The notes below the pieces were generated by a model. It saw only the letters and a program-made list of their open reading frames with translations. It made no database searches and was not told the DNA's origin. From Apostichopus japonicus (lineage: Eukaryota > Echinodermata > Holothuroidea > Aspidochirotida > Stichopodidae), in assembly GCF_037975245.1 (NCBI RefSeq), contig NC_092579.1, forward strand, positions 1,665,001-1,729,000: 64,000 nucleotides of DNA, in the 5' to 3' direction. Positions 45,467 to 57,075 of this stretch are shown in pieces; position 1 is the stretch's first letter, and every line of letters starts with the position of its first letter. The position numbers and the translations under genes are program-made.

Positions 45467-48400
45467 TCTTTACTTCTGTTGTTGAAGTTTTCAGTCGCAA
45501 TTGACAATTGTCAAGATTCAGTGCCAAATAAAAACTTCAGGTTTGGATTTTGTAACGTTGGGAGATGACCAGGCGCCGTTTACGAAAATAAACTGTTGCC
45601 AAGTTAGATGTTTTAAAGGTACACCAGACTCAAAATCTTGGGGACCAGTTGGTAAAATCGCCCGGCGTCTGCTCAATGTACGGCTCGGATGTGTACCACA
45701 TTGAATCGAAGAAGCCTGTTGTCTGTGGTATATATCAGTCTGTATGCTGAATACAAGAAAAGTTTCCATCTCGGTCATCAGCTGCCAATGTGGATATTGT
45801 TTGTCACATCTCAGTTCTTTTTGCTGTGCTACTTAGATTGAAGTATGTTGTTCATTCTGGCTATACCGTACAGCCTAGTGTGTCACATTCTATAAGATGA
45901 TTCATGTGGCATCATCGAAACCACACTGCAGTTTTGCTGTCTGGTTATTCTTATATTTGATGTGTAGATGTGTTTGTAGAAACCAGTGTTATAATAATCG
46001 AAAAGTATTCGGTATATACTCTTTGAGGCGTCAGCGTACATGTAAAAAGTAAAGAACTCGTGTACTTGTGCTCCTTTTAATATAATCGTATGGGACGAGT
46101 ACTTAAAAGAATACTTTCATAATAAAATATTAAAAAATAGTTATGTAAATATGATACGACAGGAAGTTTCATAACTTTTTGATCCTTTGGTCATTCTATT
46201 GTACATTATATGGTATTATACTACAAAAATTTGGGAAAGCAGATTACATGCAGACATCATAAAAAAAAAGTAAACTTGGCCTAAATGATGTCCCAGCGGA
46301 TTGCCGTTAGTGACATTTACATAACGTGAGTTTTGGCATTGTGGCTCTTTCGTGGAAAACTTGATAATAGATTAAACTGTAAGAAAGAAGATTAGAGAAA
46401 CGTACTTTATTTAGCCCTTTATTGGAAGTAGAATATTTGAGCCCAAATACCAAAAATAGATGGTGAGATAAATGCAGATTGTGAAAGTTTCATCGAACCA
46501 TTGCCATTTGTTCATATTGTCTATTGAGAACACAGTAATGATATTTACCACCTGCAGAAAGACGGTAAAACAATTGGATCACTGTTTCGAGTTAACCAAA
46601 ATATTCCATTAGTAAACTAAGGTTTTGTTTTGAGTGATAAATTAGGAACATATGTATACTCCAAGTGGTGACATTTGATGCATTCAATTCCTGTTGTGAC
46701 TTTTTGAGAAGACAACATTTGAACTTGAAGCAACCAGCTGTGTGATTTCCATTGATCAACACTGACATAATTGCTTCTGTCTTGCTTCAAAATGGGCATC
46801 GAATAATGTTTTTGACTAATTTTGGATGCATTCTAATCGGCGTGAACCCAACTCATTGAATGGTGGATCGTAACACTTGACGTCTCCTCCCTTATTTCTT
46901 TTCCAATTTAGAATGTTTCACATATATTAACAAAACGAAATTACCCTTAGACAATCCAATAATAACGTCCAAATATTTGGTACTGATGGATTGCTAGATA
47001 TTCGATGCAATTCTGCATACTCACACACGAATATACACACATGCATACAGACACACACATCCGCCTTCACAACAATACGTAAAATTCTCTATACTTTGGT
47101 TCGTTATTCTCGAATTGAACAAGACAGGTAACATTTGAACGCATTTGAGTTAACAACATCCTGCAAAAAAGTTGCAACAAATGTTAGCGGTATTTAGACT
47201 CGGTGTTATTTGGTGATCTCGGGCACGAACAGCTATAGCCCGTAATGACATGGCATTATATACTACACAGTCATACACACAAGAAATAAACATATGATCT
47301 TAACTTTCAAGTACCTTACGCTAGAAAGAATTTATATAAATATTCCGTCTTTCCCTGCACCCTAGAAGATCAGACATTGTGCATGCACCTAGTCTAGACT
47401 GTTTCAAAGACAAGCTTACTAACTCTTCTTGTTTTGTTATCTAATAGCTAATAGGGGACTACTCTTACTCATACTTTGTAGCGCTCGGTTGGCGTTTATG
47501 TCCTCTAGTAGGAGTTTACCGACTTAACCCATTCAGGGTCAGATTCAGAGTTATAGTTTCCAAGCTAGCTGCTCTGTACGTATATGTCACATATTATGTG
47601 TTTTGGATGATGATACACCAGGGCCAGGAAATCGACCATGCAGTTTTAATAGACCGGAGAGTGTAACATTTGTGCAATGATAGACCTACAATGTATTCGT
47701 TAGATTAATCGTGCATTACACCTTCGTAAACCACAGTATGTTCGAGAAAAACATTAACTATATATGAGAGGATACAGTAACATTAACATGTACTTCAATT
47801 TGACCAATCAATGTCCAGGACGCTGGGTATTCTCTGTCACGTCCGGAACATGAATGAGTCGTGATTGACAACCGGTTATAATCAGTAATGGCTTTAGTCT
47901 AAATGTCTTCGTTTATATCACAGGCGCATGCTAGCTAGAGTCTGTTTATAAATATAGCCTATAGCTTTGGTCTACGTTAAAGGACCAAACGCCGAACTGG
48001 CTTATTCGTGACCGAAATAACTTCTAAAGGGTTGCAGTATTAACAAAGACCCATCCATTGAATATCAACAACTAACTAACTTTCACCTTCACCGCGCACT
48101 ACAATGACACTTATTTGTTTGCAAATACAGTTGTTCTAGTTTGATCAATTGTGTTTGCAAGATACCCATATCTTAGTAGTACTTTAGATATTCTTTTGTT
48201 TACTTGATGTTCATGCATTTATTTATGCCTGAATAATCCGATGATATAAAGAAACCACAGCAAGAACTCCACTCTCGTTTCACCAAGGGTGACAATTAAC
48301 CTACTTAACGGTCCCTTTGTCGTATTTATCGAAACGCTCAGCTTTGATTGTAGGAATTGTCCATTTTTTCACGTGGTTTTGGGCCTTCATATGTTGCTAG

Positions 48401-49902
48401 CGTATGAATATAACAGTAAAGTTCGCATCATCCAATTATATTAACACACGCTCTGTATGAACGTATGTTTTTTTTGGGTCGCTTTCCATTGCCCCTACTT
48501 ATCTGTGGTCCAGTCCGATATGGCCGTTACTTTCGTGTAGCTACTACGGTTTCGTTCGAAGAATGATTAAATGTTACGCAGTACGGGTGAACCATTCCAA
48601 GTGGTTTTCTTCCGTAGAATTCACTGTACTAATGTGCATTATAAACAAATAATTATAGAATGATAATGATTGAACTTTTACCAACAACCATTCTTAGTCC
48701 CTTAAAATTCCTTAATACCTTGTCATGCATTAGTAAAATAAGTTGTTGCTACTTTTCTGGGCCAGTTTAGGGCGTACGGGACTCATACTCACATACCCCG
48801 TGACTGAAGGCCCGCATATCCTATATGCGTACTAACATTAGACCTATGTTGTAGTCTAGGCCGAGTTGGGTTTTATGTTGAATACGCAATGAACGGGTAC
48901 ACAGGGAACGACCGAACCGCAGAGACAGGTACCCGGTACCGATTTTTGTGGCCGATCCCATCTCTAATTTTTTAAACACCCCCCCCCTCTCTCACACACC
49001 AGTCCCCCAGGGCAACAAAATGACATAGGACAATCTTTATCATCAATCTCACGCCGGGTTAAAACAAATTAGCGAATAAGTTATCAACCTTAAGTCTGAA
49101 CAATTAAATATCAAACTAGGAAATATGTAACCAATATGAGTTCCATACTGTCCACTATAGTGTAATGAGAAATATGGAAGGATGTTTTGACCAATTTAAC
49201 TCCTCTTACCAACTGTATTATTAATTCACACAATCCATACTGTCAATGGTGCAATGAGGTTTCCAAAATAGTGACTCGGGACAATCAGGCACAGATGAAC
49301 ATTTAACTTTGCCCACGAATTATGTTGACTGTGATCAAAGTACGTCACCACTTTAAAGTCCCACTAACACTTACGACCACGTGAACCGCATATCTGCTGC
49401 CACCTATTATACCGAAAAGTACGTTCAAAAGATGGATCCTTAGAACCCTGTATGATTGACAGATGACTTCCTGAACAATTTCGACATCCCCACAAAGACG
49501 TTACTAAGGGGCAATTTAAACCTGATACCCATATAATATAATTACTGGGACTCGATGATGTAGTTACCTGCAAGTTCAAGTATGTCTAGTTTTGATTTGC
49601 ATTTCCTTCACCATTACTTCAGAATTTCCAGTAATCACCCCGCAAGCTGAACTGTATACGGATTCATGCATGATTTCTCGCAACGGCGTCGGTTGCATGT
49701 ATACCTCTAAAATGTTTTCCAGATCGCTAGTACTTAGTGAATTTCTGGACTGTCAAAGAGTCAACAGCAGCAGTTTGAAATATAATTTGACAAAAACTGC
49801 GCAGCGACAACGTTGGTTTATTATAAAGATTGAATAAGTCACCTGTATAGACAGTATTGTTGATGTTTACTTAAAAAAATATATAAAAAATACAGCTCAT
49901 AT
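45467..49902. other. 4.4-kb gap without recognised genes
   Basis: Unique AT-rich sequence to the right of R2. Short frames occur (for example 45501-45704 plus, 45518-45778 minus, 49592-49837 plus), but none shows a signal peptide, domain or splice pattern that I can support. A C-run lies at 48979-48987 next to a CTCTCTCACACAC stretch. Confidence 0.45.
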
Positions 49903-50636
49903 CTTTGGCAGCAAGCCTCAAAAAATGGGGGCGCTGTACAATAAAGCGAGCATTTAGAGTTGTAGCGAATATTCCGGGTCCCCTCAAAGAGAATGCACTT
50001 CTAACCATCGAATAGACGGTCATACACGAAACAAACGACTAGTGGTAAGTAGAATGCTATGTAAGACAACAAATTCACGATGAGATCTTTTTTTAGCGAA
50101 ATAATCTCGTTCGTGTATTTTTATCTCGTAGATCATGTAATGGCCACTGTTATAGTAAGAATAAGAATGGAGATGAACCAACTTCCGGGATGGTTCCAAT
50201 ATTTGAGACGAGACGTAGAAGGGCGAAGAAAATGATGCAGCTCACGTCAGAAATGAAATGCAGAAATGGAACTCCAGGTTCATGACATGTGATTGGGTTG
50301 ACGATACACCGCCATCCCTATAGCCAATTATATGCATACAACACAACAAGATGGCTGCATTCTATTTCTCCACCTTACCATTGTTATAAAGTATATCTTA
50401 CCAATCGATTCTTCTATGTATTTCATCACGTGACCATAATTATCCCACCAAAGTGGGACACATGCCAAACATTCACTAGATGATCCTTCCCGTGTTATGC
50501 TGCTATTATCATAAACCGTCTCGTAGCAGGATGTAAGATCAAAGTCCTCCTGTATTCGGGGGTCGCTGATAACCCATTGATTACTCTTCTGCCGATAATT
50601 CTCAGGATTTCCTGTTAATATTCCATTACATATGAC

Positions 50637-51655
50637 CACTGGCGGATCCAAGGGGGGGCCAAGGGGGGCCATGCCCCCCCCCCCCCCAATGGTGAGCCAA
50701 AAAGTGTTTCCGAACATCCGCTAAATCATATGATTGGAAATTTAAAAAATCGAGAGGAATAGCAGTGGTAGACTAGTCTAAACCTTTTCGTTTTCTGGTT
50801 TAAAATTAAATGCAGAGCTCCCAACTGACCCGCAATTCGCGGGAATTAGACCCGCATTCTAACACCCAAACCCGCTGACCCGCACAAGCGTCCGAAAAAA
50901 CCGCATTGTAATTGTCAAGTATACATAAAAAAATTTGCATCAAATTTTGACTTAGCAACAATCATTTCTTTAGCATTTAGTATAATAGAGTATAAAACCT
51001 CCTTTACAGCATCATTTGAACCTCAAATTAGCCTATATTTCTTTTCATTGGGGCGAGCAGCGAACATTTTCATGCCACAGGAAAGAATGAATTATCACCT
51101 ACTATTCAATTTATTGATGTTACACACAAAAAAATGCATATTTCTCAGAAAATTTTGGGTGACAAAAGCCTTTCTAAGTGCCACCATTTTACATGTAGGC
51201 ATCACCAGGATTCCAAAAAAATTCAAAAGGGGAGGGGGACACCCCCTCCCCTTATACCCCTCCCCCAGGACGGCGATTCGAGGCATGGACCAGCATTTGC
51301 CTTCTCAAGAGTTGGGAGCTATGTAAATGTATGAGCATGAGGATTTACAGTTTAACACCATTTTGCAGTTACAGGCTGGTTGTAAGAAATTTATAACCTA
51401 TGAGAAATAAAATTTCTTGAGAAAGATGATCCCAACTTTGTTTTATAAATATTTCAGAAAATTACACCTGGGAAACATTTTTTTTAGTAAATTAACATCA
51501 CCATTGTACACTTTTGTCGCACCAAATTACATCTGAGGGCATTCAGCAATAGAAAATTTTCAAAAGGGGGAGGGGGCACCCCCTTGGACCCCTCCCCCAT
51601 ATCACTCTAATGCCACTTTGGCCCCTCCCAAACAAAGGCCCTGGATCCGCCAGTG
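50637..51655. mobile_element. Non-autonomous hAT-type element, 1019 bp, with perfect 8-bp target duplication
   Basis: Terminal inverted repeats CACTGGCGGATCCA and TGGATCCGCCAGTG are flanked on both sides by CATATGAC (50629-50636 and 51656-51663). An 8-bp duplication and this terminus fit the hAT superfamily. No transposase frame is visible. It interrupts exon 1 of pseudogene G0. Confidence 0.9.
50813..51323. mobile_element. Second inverted-repeat element nested in the hAT element
   Basis: CAGAGCTCCCAACT at 50813 is matched by AGTTGGGAGCTATG ending at 51323, giving 13 of 14 complementary bases. TAAATG lies on both outer sides but is not a clean 8-bp duplication. The interior (about 510 bp) has no coding capacity that I recognise. 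It is probably a separate small element that inserted into the larger one. Confidence 0.55.
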
Positions 51656-51730
51656 CATATGACTCACACCTCTGCTCACCTACAATTCATTTTAAATCAA
51701 AATGGTAAGAGGCCATGTTCTCATTTCATT

Positions 51731-53216
51731 AATATGTTTGTCCCTATACAGACTTCTGCTGCCAACATTGGTTAATTCAATCATTCTTCTCGTGTGACGT
51801 CACTGAGTTTTGACTTCCTCTCCGCTGTAGTATTTGCCATTGAAATCGTGAACTGGAGTTTAGCGATTTGCTACGTTATTCCCGTACGAAAAATAGGCCT
51901 TTCTCTGACATTTTTCAAAATATGATACTGTGCATGGTGCGAAATATTACAATGCTTAATAACACTCTGTAATGACATTGGTCGTTTCATTCATAAGTCT
52001 CTTAGATGCATCTTCTTTGTTATGTAAGATAGCCTATTTTGAATATAAGTTTATGAAAGCAATAATAACCAGCAGATCTCTTGATAACCGACAAGAACAA
52101 GGAAAAGGGGAAAAGAAACAGAACGTGAGAATGAAAGGAGTGTATTTAATTTGGAGTAAGGGTAATATATGGTAATATATAGTAATTGGAAATATCACAT
52201 TCTGTAACATTCAGTAATTTGAGAAATTTATATCCATCTTAATTATTTATGGATTGACAATAACTACAGATGATTTATGAAAACTTCACAAGTGGGATAG
52301 GTCATCTGATCCATGATAATTCAAATAGGTCAGCAAGTAACGTGATACACGGCGGTATTTGACTCGTCACGTGACGACATACGCATGCGCATGGTGTATC
52401 TGTTGCTAACGATGATAGCACAGGAATGTACGTGATATACCTAGGACATTAGTTCTGAGAATGAATGTTGTGCTCTAAACTAGTCGTTTTATCTGGAGAG
52501 TGGGGCCCGGTGCAGTAGGTTCATAACAGGGAGAGGTTCTTTCAGTAATAATTCATCAATACGAAATCAATTTCATAGTGGAAAGAGGAAAGAAGATCGA
52601 ATAATACTATTAGTTCTAAGGATAATATACTTTCTTTTAAAAGAACGAAACTTCTTTCAATGATCGTCCAATAAGAGCACGAGAAACTTATATATGTGAC
52701 ATATTTCTTTTAATCAGAGCGATAGAAAACGACATATGTGGCATTGGTCGTCCACTTAAACTTTTTATTTGACTTTCATTACGTAACATTTGAACTCATG
52801 CAGTTACCATGCACTGTAAAACATAGTTTGATTACACTAATCGTGTTCATGATAGTTGTGAAAAACTGTAATCTATTGAAGGTTTCTTGCAAAAGGGAGC
52901 TTTTCGCTTCATTTGATATTTTACTTCTCTGACCTTTGACCTTTCCTGTATTACATGGACTGCAAAGCACAATATGGGTTACCTTTCTACAGAGTGTGAA
53001 GAAAATCAGCAGAGTCGTTTAGGTGGAATTGTAACACAAAATTGCAGATGTAACCGACACACAAATTCGAACAGCGTTCTACCCTTAACCCAGATATGGA
53101 CTTGCATTCACCTTCCACCTTCTTTTAAAATCCATTATAGGAACAGGTCTGTCAATAAAGGGTATCAGATTTTAAGCCGAGGCTTGAAACCGCAATTTAC
53201 TTCTGACATTCCGTGT
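51731..53216. other. Upstream region of G0 and 3' flank of G1
   Basis: No gene was recognised. The stretch 52340-52460 (CACGTGACG, GCATGCGCATGG, GTATCTGTTGCTAACGATGA) resembles 57960-58090 upstream of G1 (CACGTGACG, GTATCTGGTGCTAGCGATTA). The two are probably related promoter regions of G0 and G1 that were duplicated with the genes. Confidence 0.5.
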
Positions 53217-56200
53217 TCACAAGTCAATGGCTTGTTTTCCAAATTCCATAGTTACATAAAAGCTCGTTATGAGAAGGATTGACCTTAGTGAGATCAATGG
53301 GACGTCATATTTCACGTGCTTCAGAAACCAGTCGATTTCATCCCAAAACTTCTTCTCTTTGTCGCGATTCATGAAGATCACGTTCATCTTAAAACTCTCC
53401 CAAATATAGTTGGTGTTGAATCCTCCAACAGCCAGAGGCCCAAGAGAAAAGAACATGGCGACATCGGACCAGATCATAAAATTTACGTTTTTCTCCATTA
53501 CAAACCACTCGTGGTCTTTGCTACCATCGTTGACCATGTCGTTGACCATGTAGAACCACGAGATGCTAGTCGCAGCGCCTAAGATGCAGGCGGGTATCAT
53601 TACAGACATATATGCAGCTACGCATTTTTGATAACATTTAAAATCGACCAACACGCGTCTTATTACTTGTTGGCATAGTTCTGTTTCTCCTTCAAATTTG
53701 TGTAGAAATTTCAAGAGAAGCTGAAAATGATTTTGAAAAGATATTCTTATCAGGAATATCTGGAACATAAAGCAACCCCATATAAGCTCAGCAATAGCCA
53801 CGGTTAGACAACTAATTTTATCAGGTAAGCCAGTCTGTCCCTTAACTCCTAACTTAATATATGCTCTGTAAGTTGCAGCAAAAACAGGCCAAATGAGACA
53901 TAGGACAAGGAAATGTTTCGCCGGTACTCCTGTAAGAGAGAAAGAATGTTGGTATAACTGAATTCAGAGAATTTGTGGGGGCGTGTCACATAATGTCATT
54001 TGCACAAATTACCATGTAAAGAATAGGATACATGTCTGTATTTTGAAATACTACACTTGGTGATCCATATATATATCCATAACAGCGCTTCTTTTAGAAA
54101 GAACATTGATTATCAACTGTAAGAAGACTCAGATACTTAAGTGACATCATTAACTATCTCTAATGTACGTATAGAACCCTCGTAAACATTTGGTCATTTG
54201 AACACTTGGTCATACCCCATACCTTTAGAAAATTATTTGGTGCCACCTTAGCCCCCGCACAACCCCCTTCTGCCCCAAATGAAATGTTCAACAACAAAAA
54301 ACAGGCGATACACAATACTTTAACGACTTCTATAGACCCTAATTAACTTGCTTCCACCTCCAAAATGCTGCTAAATTGGAAGCTGATATAAGCTATGGTA
54401 ATTATGGAAACTGAAATGCGCTCGCACCTCCCGCGCCAGCTTTCATTACCCGCATTCTGTGCCCCACCCTTCCAAATGTTTCCATCATCTTTTTTGCCTC
54501 CCACTTTCAAATGTCTAGCGATGTCACTGACCGTTTGATCAATATTGTATTACGTCCCTGAGTCATATAAAGTGTAAGATCGCAATATTGATCAGGTATA
54601 GGGTGTATGAAAACTGAAGAGCTGTGCAAGGATCTGTGTGGTGCATCGTACGAGTACACACTCAACCACGATAATAGTTGCTACTGTAGAGCTGCAACTA
54701 GACCTGTGTCGTGTATAGACCGGCTAGGGAATCCATTACATACATTATCAATACAACACTATTTTATTTTATTCATTATTTTAAAGATCAGCAGTATTGG
54801 CCTTAGAAATTAAACTATAAACGTTTCCAGCAATATGTTCTTAGTGGTTCTGAGTTCTTATTACATGTTCACATTTTTTTCAGGACTATTAAACTAGAAC
54901 AATTTTAAAGCCTCAACGTGGAAAACAACGTTTATAATGGCAGTAAAAATGATATTTTGAAATTTGATTATGGGGTGACAATTATTATTAATGAACTTCT
55001 GCTGGCATATTTGGGGGCAACCTTGATTACCTTTAAATCAAATGTGGACTGCATTTGATGGGTTTAAGTATTTTACATGGTACCGAAAAACTTACCAAAG
55101 TGAAAGCATGAAGAAAGAAAAAGAAAAAAACAAACAACAGAAGACAGAAGATGAAGAACTGATTTATAACCGTTACCTTTGGCAGAAAGATCCAAAAACT
55201 GAAGGCGCTGAACAATAAAGCGAGCATTCAGGGTTGTAGCCCATATTCCTGGTACCATCATAACACTTCTAACCTTCGAGCAGATGTTCATACATGGAAA
55301 GACAACTAGTGGAGAGTAGAATGCTAAGTAAGACATCAAATTCACGATGCGATCTCTTTTAGCGAAATAAGCTAGTTCCAGTACTATTATCTCGTAGGTC
55401 ATAATGGTCACTATAACAGTCAGAATAAGAATGGAGATGAACCAACTTCCGGGATGGTTCCAATATTTGAGACCTGGAAGGAAGAAAATGATGCAGCAAA
55501 TAATAAAAAAAATGAGAGAAGTGGTGAATAGATATTCAGGTTCAAAACATTGGTATATATTTACACCATTTGATTATTTCACCTATAAACGTATGTAAAT
55601 TACACCAGTCAGGTTCCTATGTCCGTGTTCGAAGCATTTCAAACACACACGCAGTGTCGTCAAAATATCAAGATCTTATCTCTAAATTTTCTGCAAGTCA
55701 TTATGTTGTGTCAAAATGCGGTTGAGTTGGTGAAATATGTTAAGTGATAAATGTTGTTTGTTTAATGTTGTTTGAAAAATAATAATTTCATCATGTTGCA
55801 ACAAACTCTTGAATTCTTCATTTATTTGATTTAAGGAATTTGGCACCCCCCACCCACCCCCACCCACCGCCCCAATTGTTAACATAGTATCTGAAAAGTT
55901 AATCATTTCTTAACTACTATATTCACAGAAAGATCTTAACATTATGATGGCACCTCAAAGTTTCCATAGGTTATCAATCACTCTCTTTCTAAAAGTAGGC
56001 GCTAACTTTTTCATCGGCTTGGGGGTACTGACAACAATAAGGTATAGAATATGTTATATATAATACTGTGTTGGCTGTGGAGACATGCTCACTTAGAAAA
56101 TACACTGAAAATTGAATACCTTGGTTCACCTACTACGTACAAGGTGGTGTTATATCACAATGGTCCAAAAACTGGACCCCATCCACAGGAAGACAGCAGC

Positions 56201-57011
56201 AGAAATTCAAACTGATTTTCGAGGCAGCATCACAATGTAATCCTTATGTTGTAGATAACTGTCACATTCTGTACTGACCATGTCCTGACCATGCAACATT
56301 GTACGATACACGTCCGTTAAACTATATCAACCAATTAAATATAGGCAAGAAGGCTACGCGTCGCAAGCGCAAAGATGACAGAGTGAACGAGTTTATATTT
56401 TTACCGGGACATGATATGATAACTGAACTATTTTACACAAAAATCGTTTATTTCACTATTTAGATTTATCATTTATCATGTTAATTGTCATTTTTTTCTT
56501 GGATATTCTTTATATATTTTGTATTCAACACTGAAAAGGCGACAGGTTGCAAAACTTACAAGTCCACTGACCCACCTTACCCGCCATACCGTTATCTTTG
56601 TGGCCAGTAGCCGACATACACCAAAGAGAAATGGTGATTGGTTATTCCTTAGATACCAATAGTAAAGTATATCTTACCAATCGACTCTTCTGTGTATTTC
56701 ATCACGTGACCATAACGATCCCACCAAAGTGATTCACATGCCAAACATTCACTAGATGATCCTTCCCATGTTATATTGCTATCATCATAAACCGTCTCGT
56801 AGCAGGACGTAAGATCAAAGTCTTCATGTTTACGGGATCGCTGATAGCCGTTAGATACAGTTCTACCGGTGTCGCGTACTCGTCGGGTATTCTTGTAAAA
56901 TTCTTTCTCACATGACATACACCTTCGCTGACCGACAATTTGTCTATGATAAAATATAGCTGATATCTTCATTATAAACCACACGATAGGAGGCCATGGT
57001 CCGTCTTCCAT
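53217..57011 (-). CDS. Multi-pass membrane receptor-like gene G1, three exons, about 447 aa
   Basis: Exons 56678-57011, 55177-55473 and 53217-53929 join in phase 1 at both GT-AG introns. Exon 1 (from MEDGPWPPIVWF) encodes a cysteine-containing N-terminal region ending KYTEESIG. Exon 2 (GLKYWNHPGSWFISIL...) has two membrane segments. Exon 3 (GVPAKHFLVL... to the stop after FGKQAIDL) has five: LCLIWPVFAATY, AELIWGCFMFQIFL, MIPACILGAATSISWF, IWSDVAMFFSLGPLAVGGF and LRSILLITSFYVTMEF. This predicts seven membrane segments. The size, the large loop before segment 5, and conserved 3' exon recall gustatory-receptor-like proteins of invertebrates, but I do not see the diagnostic motif clearly. The family is therefore unassigned. 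It lies in a tandem cluster with G0 and G2, all on the minus strand. Confidence 0.75.
53930..55176. other. G1 intron 2
   Basis: The part next to exon 3 (to about 54150) is nearly identical to the corresponding intron of G2 (61799-62015). Beyond that the two introns diverge, apart from the minisatellite ancestor. Confidence 0.6.
54607..54755 (+). repeat. Single-copy ancestor of the 84-bp minisatellite, overlapping a WSC-like fragment
   Basis: GTTGCTACTGTAGAGCTGCA and the following GACCTGTGT and CCATTACATACAT match the monomer of the array at 62085-63170, but occur once here, at the equivalent place in the intron of G1. A plus-strand frame across the left part reads MKTEELCKDLCGASYEYTL and NHDNSCYCRAATRP, with the C...C....Y.Y...CYC spacing of a WSC carbohydrate-binding domain. 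It is too short to call a gene; it may be an exon fragment that seeded the repeat. Confidence 0.55.
55474..56677. other. G1 intron 1
   Basis: No coding signal was seen. It contains a C-rich stretch at 55844-55872 and a TATA-like AT-rich segment near 56040-56065 without recognisable function. Confidence 0.5.
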
Positions 57012-57013
57012 GA

Positions 57014-57075
57014 TGTCAAGTCGATTTCTACCAGTATCAAGTCGATTTCTACCAATATCAAGCCGATTTCTACCA
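57014..57075. repeat. Three short tandem repeats directly upstream of the G1 start codon
   Basis: TCAAGTCGATTTCTACCA (with one AGCC variant) occurs three times at about 20-bp spacing immediately 5' of the ATG on the minus strand, so it lies in the 5' leader or core promoter. G0 lacks it at the corresponding place. Confidence 0.8.

Larger units (their letters stand above)
49903..51730 (-). pseudogene. Pseudogene G0 of the multi-pass receptor family
   Basis: Two exons equivalent to exons 1 and 2 of the intact neighbour at 53217-57011. The 3' part of exon 1 is open (EDFDLTSCYETVYDNSS, then SSSECLACVPLWWDNYGHV) and keeps its donor at 50401-50396. The 5' part of exon 1 is degraded, with stops and an hAT element inserted at 50637. 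Exon 2 (about 49903-50213; KYWNHPGSWFISILILTI) has at least three frameshifts relative to the intact copies, and its donor GT has become AT (CCAAAGATATG). The intron between the two exons is much shorter than in the neighbour, and no exon 3 was found. The gene is dead; it shares strand and order with its relatives. Confidence 0.85.
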
